From the NCBI GenBank assembly GCA_037013685.1, contig CM072886.1, forward strand, positions 22,141,080 through 22,205,079: 64,000 nucleotides of DNA, written 5' to 3'. The DNA comes from Acridotheres tristis. Its lineage: Eukaryota; Chordata; Aves; Passeriformes; Sturnidae. Of the stretch, positions 53,601 through 62,600 are shown piece by piece. Within the stretch, counting starts at the first letter, position 1. Each line of letters starts with the position of its first letter. A program made the position numbers and the translations under genes. The notes beneath the pieces were generated by a model. The model was given only the letters and a program-made list of their open reading frames with translations, was not told the DNA's origin and did not search any database.

Positions 53601-56600
53601 AGTGTTTAAAAATAATATTAATAATTTGTATTTGTAGATGATGAATGGAAATCTACACAAAGACTTATAGAAAAACTGAATGAAGCTGTCACTGAGGAAT
53701 GCTCCAGGCTGGCTCAGGTAAGACTTAACAAAAAGCCTTTTTCAAAATGAAAATTCGGAAAACAAAAAAGGATGGTTTGTAAGTCATCATATTTTTCTAC
53801 ATTATTTTTTCAGGTTTTCTTTGCAGCTTTTCTCTGCATTTATCTCAAAATAGAGACTGCTAAACCTGAGCTTCCAAAATAGCATTGCAAGTGGTTTTGT
53901 ATTTTTTTTTCCTAAACTGGTTTGTGTCCTTGTCCAGACAAGTCTTTTGTCTTACACATAGTCTTAATCTTCTAGCTAATGTTGATTTCATCTCTACTAG
54001 TTTGGAATTACATTTTTCCTTTCCCTTTGTTTCTGGATATATGTTTTTGATTCAAGAGTCTGATGTTACTCACACGCATCTTGATGCACAGGACATCATC
54101 TCTCATATCTGCAGTAAGACAGCAATTTCTTTCTTAGCTGCATCTTATCTTTCCAAGACTTAAAAGTGTCAAACAATTTTAAAAATTACTGTCTGGATTG
54201 TTTTTAGTAAATAAATTTTGCAGTCAAAAATTGAAGCTGGTATTTAGTTTTCATTCTAATATCAGACACCTATAATGATATTTTGGCACATCTTTTTTTC
54301 TAAAGTAATAGTAATTGATGGCCCTTACAGGTACTTTTTGACCATCAATCAAGTTACTTATTAGACTTATTTCTAGATAAATTAAGCTGCTTTTGTCACT
54401 CATTGTAAGCCATGGTTTTCAAGTAAAATACTTCAAATGGACAGGGTTTGTGGTTTGGGTTTCTTTTTTTCCCCTTCTTTACTGGACTTTTTAAATACCT
54501 TTTTCAGAAAGCGAATAGCAGAATTTTAACTTGAGATCCAGTATAGGAGAGATTAAGCAGGACTCCATGATAGCTCACAGAAAGTAGCAGCTAAATGAGA
54601 GTGCTTGGCATGAGTTATTTCACAGCGTGTAAAATGCTGCCTATTTGTATGATCCTTTTGTTAAGCTGTCAGAAAAATTATGGTTTTGCTTTTATAAGCT
54701 GATTTTGGTTTTTGTTGAGTACGAAATCTTTGAATAAAGAATCCCACTGTGCTTTGAGCAAGTGGTTTCTTTTCAAGTATCATTTATCTTCAGGAATCAT
54801 ATGGATAAATCTTCTGTTTGCCTGCCCATTGTGAATATGGCAATGTTCTGCTGACCACCAACAAACATAGGGTGTTCTGTTCATTACTTGTTTTTTTATG
54901 CCATACCCTTTTATCTGATTTGTTCAGCACTTAAAGAACAAGATGAGCTGTAATCCCTAAAAAGGTACAAAATTTTGCTGTAGGGAATTCTTCTTCCAAA
55001 TAAGACTGTACCTTATGAGAATTAGACATCTAAAATGTAAATTTGCTTTCCACATTAATAAAGGAGGCCTTTCTCTACAAGATTTTAATACTTGGCCATT
55101 CCAAATTAAATACTGATTTGAAAACACATCCATTTATGCTTTAGCTGAAAAGTCTTTTCATATGTTTCTTTTATCAGGAGTTTTAAGGATTGTCTAGGTT
55201 CTTAGGATTCAACAGAACATTTATGCCATCATTTTCACAGAAGTTTATGTTCACAAAATACTGCTTTCTTCTTATTTTTCCTGTTTTATTGGTGAATTGT
55301 GATTGATAAAATAATAAGAAATTGTTTACTTTTCACTTTGTTTGATTTGTTATACAGGTTTTGTGTAGCAGTCAGAATGAACATTCTTCAGCTGCTGTAG
55401 AAGCTGGTGATGGGGACCAGGAACTTTTCTGTAAACCTGCTGTGAAAGAAAAACTGAGTGTAGAATTACCAGTGCACAGAGGTCAAGCTCAAGGTAATGA
55501 CTTTGTACTATCATGCTGGTTAAAAGTACTTATTTGAAGTATTTCACACTGGCAATTTTGCCATTACTTTTTCAGGTACTAATTTATGTGCTTAAATACC
55601 TGCTTTAGAGATTTCCTCATTATTCTGAACCACTTTATTTTTATTATGGATATTTTCTTATGCTGTTTTCATTTTCTTAGATATTAGTGGAAAAAAGCAT
55701 TTTGGGTTTTTCTCTTCCTCCTTTTGTAGAAGAAACTAGCAGTCCTACCAAAAAAATGCATGTCTGTCAATACATTAAAAATGCATTCAAAATTTGGAAG
55801 GGCTTTACTTGTTTCAGTGTTTCATAGTGTTTATCAGACAATTCTTCAGGGCACAACTTGTGAACAGATCACTTTTATTAAAATGTTAAAATGGTAAAAT
55901 GTTTCTTTTCTTTTTTTAAAGTCCCTGGTTCTTTGTGTAATTTAACTGTACAAGAACGTATGGATGCACTTCTCCACAAGATAATGGAAGAGTACAGCAG
56001 GCTGAAAGCCCTTCAAACACAGCTGATGGTGGAGTGTAAACAGGTAAACTTATAACATAGAGTATATGAGCATTTGAATTTTCTCTGTTGCATGGCATTA
56101 ACTCCTTCTGGATGACTGAGGAAGTGTTTGAAAATGTGTGTATCCTGGTTGAGTGGCAGAGCAAGGCAGTGATTTTAGAAAAGGGAGGAAGTTGCTGTCC
56201 ACATCATAGAATTGTAGGACTGGTTGAGGATAGGAGACACCTCTGGGGTTCATCTAATCCAGCTCCTCACCCAAAGCAGTGTCAGCTGGTAAATGTTGCC
56301 AAGGACTGTGTTCTGCTGAATTTTGGTACTTCACAAGCCCAGTGAGCAACTTTGCCTTCTTCAGGTTATACATTCCCAGCTCTACTAACCTCTCCTAGTA
56401 CAGCAAATACTCCAAGCCTCCCATCTCCTTTGTAATGCTCTGCTGGACACCTGCCAGTATGTCCATTTTTCTCCCGTACTGGGAGTGCAGCACTGGATAT
56501 AATGTTTTTGTGCTACTACTAGACAAATTGTTGTTAATTGCATTTATTTGGTCGTTATTTAGGTAAAGGAACCAAAGCTATCTTCTTCAGAAAGGAGGAA

Positions 56601-59600
56601 AGAAGAGGAGTCTATCCATATGGAAATAGGAAAGGAAAGTCTGCAGACTCCTTCACAGAATATAATGGGTAAACAGATGTATATGCTGCTTTTAATGTAT
56701 GTCTATTCAAAGAGAAAGAAAAGACAATGACCTTTAATTTTAACTGATTTGTATCTTACTATAACTTGAACATAAGAGATTTTTTTCCGATTTTGCGGTA
56801 CAAGATTTTCATAATTCTGTAAATTTTTTCAGAATTGCATTCTGTGATACATTTTTTGTTTAGTATTTTTTCGTTTTCCACGATTACAATTCATTACCCG
56901 TATCAAATATTATTTTGCAAAAGGGAAAATTAGATTATCATTCTTTGTTATGGAAAAGTATTTGACAGGATGTCAGAGTTTTTTTTTCAACTACATTAAT
57001 TATTCAGTCTGTCACTGCCAAATATTTGTGAAGAAGTTAATACAGTTTTTTTTCTCTCTTTCTCTCCGTCCATCTCACCCTCTGCTTCACGTAACCTATA
57101 CACAGATCCTACAATTCAAGAATGCTATTCGAAGGAGGTAAGGAACCTTAAAAAACAACTTGAGGAGCAGCATGCTCAAGAGCTGGAACACCTCCGGTCC
57201 TATTTCCAACAGCAGCTGAAAGAAAGTCAAGAGCGGTACACTACAGAGCTTGTCCATCTGCAGGATAAGCTTCAGATTGCTGGGGTATCCTCTGACCACA
57301 CAAGGTATTAATCAGTTTTTCAATGCTTGTAACTTAGCACAAGAAGGCATTCAAATAACCATTTGTGTAAAGCTCTGTGTTCTACTTCAGAATTGGAGAA
57401 ATTCTTTAAAAACATATTGCTCTTCTGTAGTTTTGTTCCTTTAAGTGTCTTATAAAGAAATTACATGAATGTTGCAAATAAAGTAGTGAAAGTAGTGCAG
57501 CATTTGTAGTTAATAGAGGAAGACTTGATAAATGGAATAATGTATAAAGGTAATTTCATATATATGAGCTTTATAGCAGCAATTTCAAAATTTCAACTCA
57601 AGTAAACCACATTTAATCCTCCAAACTACATGCACTATCCTTTACATGTAAAGACATCTTGTGTAGATGTAGTTGCCTGAAATTATTTTTTTTCTAGAAT
57701 GATTGGTAGTAATAAAGTTGGTGGTGAAGTTTAGGTCCACTTGGCACATTCTGGTTTTCACCAAGTCCTGGGCAATGAAATACTGATTTTTTTACTTATT
57801 TATTATTTCCCCTCTCTGCTTTTTGTACTTCTTTAGTGTATCCACAGATTCAGAAAGAAAGTTAAAAGAAGTCTTCAGGAAAGTAAAGAGCACAGAAAAT
57901 CTTCATCAGAAAAAAACAGATAAAGCATTAGAGGTATGATGTAACTCAGTTGATAGCTAATATATATGAGAGTGACATAATTTAGACGCTTTGGCTTCTT
58001 AGATGAAATATAGACTAATGCTTGGTACATTAAGGTAGTTATCATCTTAGTACTGTACTATAATATTAGACAGTCCATGCTGGGGAGAAAATAATTAAAT
58101 TTTGCTGAAAAACATATCTGGGAATTATGATGAAATTTTGCTTTATTGATGCTGGTTTTAAATTTATGTTCTTTATTTTATCTCTGAAACAAGACATTTC
58201 AGTTGGCTGCTTCGTACTAAAGTGGGAGAGAATTGGTGTTCAAATGCTGGGATTTCTTCAGGAGTCTTTAAAATATTGTGACTTTTCTTTAAACACGAGT
58301 TATGAAAGGAGCAATTTAAGTGAAATCCCAGGACTTTTGTAGTACATGCTGCACAGTTTAAGAGAAATTTTGGAAAAATAACCCCAAATGGGAAAGACCC
58401 CTAGACCCCATTCCTCCCCTAGGAGTGCTGGAAACCTGGCTCAAAAATTATGCATTTTGCAAAATAGTAATATTGTTTTGTACTGTGATTCTATGATTCC
58501 TGACCTGGTTTCACTGCATTTGACATCTCAAACAGTGCTGGAAGGAGAGTTGTTGCAATTCATTTTGAAGCAGAAACAAGGCCAAGTCTTCTACGTGGTT
58601 CTTCTGTGTTATGGTACAAAATTAAATTATATGTATGAGATGAAGAAAACCTAACTGAGAAAAAAATCTCTTGCTGGATTGAAACTTGAAACTAATGAAA
58701 TAGAATCACAAATACATGATCTGAGATTTCATGTTTTTCTTACAGCTTGGTAGGGAGATGGAAATGCAGAATGATGTGGATGTTATTCAATTACTCCAAA
58801 AGCAGTACCAAGAAAGATTAGAAGAAGAAGTAGCAAAGGTATTACATTTATTTCACTATTTTAAAATATGTTTAAAAAAATCTGTCATTTTTATTTGCCA
58901 TTTTCAACTATTTAGGGATTTGTCCTAGCATATGCTAACTTCTGTATGATTTTTTTACAATGAATTGTTTCATTTGGCTTCTGAATGGGAAAGTCTTAAA
59001 AAATTCTGGAATGTTTTGGGGTTTCATAGCTATCTGTCCTATTCCCAGCTCATCATTTCTATTCATAAGGGTTGTAGTGGTGGTGTTTAAAACTTCAAAG
59101 GAAATAGACAACATGCTACCATATTCTGCACTACAATTTATATTAAAAATCCAGAGAGTGTATTTCTTGCTACCATAGGCTTAACAGTGGGTCAGTTCAA
59201 AAGACTGGGGCACTCTTAACAATTTAGTACTATTTTCTGATCATATTTTATTGTGCGTTTTAATGTGCTGCGTAAAATGCGTAGTTCTTCTTTGACTGTA
59301 AAACATGAAAATTAAAATAAGATTTTATCGGTAAGAGTATATTTGTTTGTGGATTTACTTATTTTCTGATTTGCAAAAAGAGTTTCCACTTCTTTGCAGA
59401 ATTAAAAAAATATTCTCCTATCTGCTTTAAAGAAAACTCTTCGTTATGAGGAAACAAATGTTGCATTGGTTAAGATCAGTTTAAGTTCAAAAGACAAACA
59501 TTTTCTGGAAAGGAAGTTTGGTGTTTTCTAGTGTAACACTTCTGTATTTATTTTACTATTTTTTCACACTTTTTGTAGTTTATACTATAAATCACTATGT

Positions 59601-62600
59601 TCTAAATCTAGAAAAGAATTGCTCACATGATTGGAAAAGGGATTTATTTATGTTAGAGATACTTAGCAACACAAAAGTTATCAGCCTGTTGTAACTGCAT
59701 CTCCAGCTAGTTAGTGCCAGTAATTTCTTTCTGGTCAAGTAAAATTCCTGTGCTAAGTATCAGGCACGTGGCACCTCTTTCTTTATACAGCCCAAAATTC
59801 CATGTCAGTCAGACTTTTACATAGGATAATTGGCTAGAGAGAGAAAGCTTAGCGCAGCTGCTCTGACGTCTGTGTGCCAGCACTTTTTGAAATTATCTAA
59901 TAGAATCTTTAAAAAAAACAAAACTTGATGTTTCCATGCTAAATAATCTATTGTAACTGAAAACAGCATTGTAGTTCATTAAACTACCTTAAATACAGAG
60001 TGTCTGTGTTTTAAGATGTGACCATTTTCAATATTGACAAGATATCTCTGTTCTTTTATCTTTCTGTTTTCTTCTGGGAAATTTTGGTTCTTACATTTTT
60101 ATTATTGATGGTCATCTATGAGATTTCTTCAGTAACAGGAGATGCTGTGAAGCATAAACTAATACAGATTTTTCTTATTTTTTCAGGTTATTGTGTCAAT
60201 GAGTGTAGCATTTGCGAAACAGACTGAATTGTCAGGAATTGCTAGGCAGAAGGAAGAAGAAGCACCAACACGGATTGTACATCCAGAGAGAATATCTTTT
60301 GGAATTAAGAAACAGCACAGTGAGGAGGAGGTTGACAGCCTTCCCAGAAGAGCAACTGGAAAAGGCAGTAAGAATGAAGAAGGATTGAAATCACTTTGCA
60401 AGGAACTCAGTGAAGAGTCTGGAGAGATCAACTCACTTGGAGAACAGCTTAATTCTAATAGCAGCCCTGATTGCATATTAGGACAGACATCATCTAAGTC
60501 AGGGATTTCTGAAGAACTTCTTTCTCGTAGCAAAGGCCTTACTGCAGAAGAAATATTGGTAAGTGTTAAAAAAACAGCAAAGAAAACTTTAAGAGGGATC
60601 CATTTAAGTATTTCCTTTTCCCCTTTCAAAGGGTTGACAACTTCACACCTTAATTATCTATCCTTCTTTCCTGTGTGCTATGCCTGAGGAAGGGAATATC
60701 ATGCCAGCTGTATTGCAAGCAATAAATTGTTTAACAAGTTTTTGTAAGCTAGGTTACATTTCAGAGTTTATACAGAAGTATAGAACAGATTAAAAATCGT
60801 GCTTAAACAGTTTGAGTCTCTTGTGATAAAGGATATCAGCAGAGAACAAAAATTTAAGTTAGAGTAATATAAAGCATATAGATAACATTTTACAAACATG
60901 GGGTGGGGCCAAGCTAAAATAAATAAGATTAAAAGGAGTTGTATAAAGCATGGAAGTTAGTACTGTTGGGAGTTATTGGAAAAAAATATCTTTTTAAATG
61001 GAGAATAATTCTGAGCCTGGACTGTCCAAGAAGCAGGCAACACAAAAACGCTTTCATGCCAGCTACTTTCATTTAAGAAAGCATTTTCTGAAATGTATTT
61101 AAATATTTCCTAGGAAGAGTTGTTGAACATGAAATGCTAAAATAGTTGCACTGTTTCAGCCGTGTCACGGTGAGGTGGTGGCCGCAGACACAGACACAGA
61201 CACAGACACAGAAACACGCAGTCAGCTGTTGCTGTACGAGGAGCGCCTGGAGGACATGCGGCAGGAGCTCGTGCGGCAGTACCAGGAGCACCAGCAGGCG
61301 ACCGAGCTGCTCAGACAGGGACACATGCAGCAAATGGAGCGTCAGAAGGAAAATCAAGATCAACTCTTAGCAGAGCTGGAGAGTCTTAAGGCGCAATTAG
61401 CTGAGGTAATATAGAATTCAGCCAGTGACTTAATATGGGTTAACAAAGGAACATCACCAGGCAGATTCGTATTTATGCATTTATATCTATTTAGAGGGAG
61501 AGAGAGGCATGCACGCATTTACCATGTGCATGCATACACACTCATGTGCACACACACATATCTTTGTGTGTGTGTGTGGACATACAACCCCATATATGCA
61601 CGTATTTATAGAAGACATATTTCTTTAATCAAAGCTCAGACTGTGATGGATCAGTTTAGACTTCTGTAAACGTGAAACAAACCTGCAGTGCTGCACAGCA
61701 GCCAGAAGAGAGTCAGTGTGGATGCACTGCCAATTGTGCCACCTCTCAGATACATGGCTCTGTGTGGGATGCAGGCTAGCAGCTATTTACACCAGCCATG
61801 GCTAGAAATACTGTACAGTTCTTCATCTTTCATTATTCTGACTTGAACAGTGTCAGTGGCTTCCTGCAACACTGTGTTTTGGCATTTTGGGTTTTTTTCT
61901 CCAGTTCTGGGAGATAAGTCCTTACTAACTTTTAGCATGAAACAATATCTGTGGAGTGTGGTGGGAAACATCAATGTTTCTTTGCCTTGTCAGACTTAAC
62001 TTGCTGTCACTCTGTATCTATTCAAAGCCTACAGTAGGTATGCTACTGAAAGTCGTTAGTTTATCTTAATTAATACTACTTCAAAAATAATGTCGTTTAT
62101 AGACATGTCTTTCAAGGATTCCTTCCACTGAAAGACAAAGTAAACAGAATCCAGAATATGTCTAGCCCTGACTTAATTTCAACAGTGTAACTTTACCAAA
62201 ATGCACATGAAGCTAGTAGTCAGCGAATTCTAAAATTCTTTGCTTTCACTGAAGAGTGGAGCTTCAGACCTTTTCCAGACCTGGTTCTGCTCTGTTTAAA
62301 TTAAGGCTCAAGGAGTTCTGGAATTTAGAAGGCCAGTTACTTGTACTTTAGGAGTCTTCCAGCAGCATCAGCTGTCTCTCCTAGCTACTTTGAAGGTGTC
62401 CTAGAATCATTTACCCTGATAATCTTTCCTTTTGATATATGCATACTTTCCTTCTTTTACCTTTTTTTAAAGTTTATAACTGCATCTTTGTCAGGGTTAC
62501 AAATTCCTGTAGTTGATAAAAATCATTAAGTGGAACTTAGGCTGTTGGGGTTTTTTGGTTTTTATTGCCAAGTACGTATGTTCATAAGAGCTACATAGAA

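Larger units (their letters stand above)
60559..61159 (+). other. AKAP9: Intron 17
   Basis: 601 bases. Its first part keeps the exon 17 frame open and is followed by AATAAA at 60721-60726. The rest is AT-rich. Ends in CACTGTTTCAG. Confidence 0.8.

Noticed and set aside
58475..58498. Possible CR1 terminal repeat (GATTCTATGATTCC)
   Set aside because: Too short to call alone; no CR1 body is recognisable on either side. Mentioned only in the intron 15 entry.
60183..60629. 148-codon minus-strand open frame opposite exon 17
   Set aside because: Shadow of the real exon 17 coding frame.
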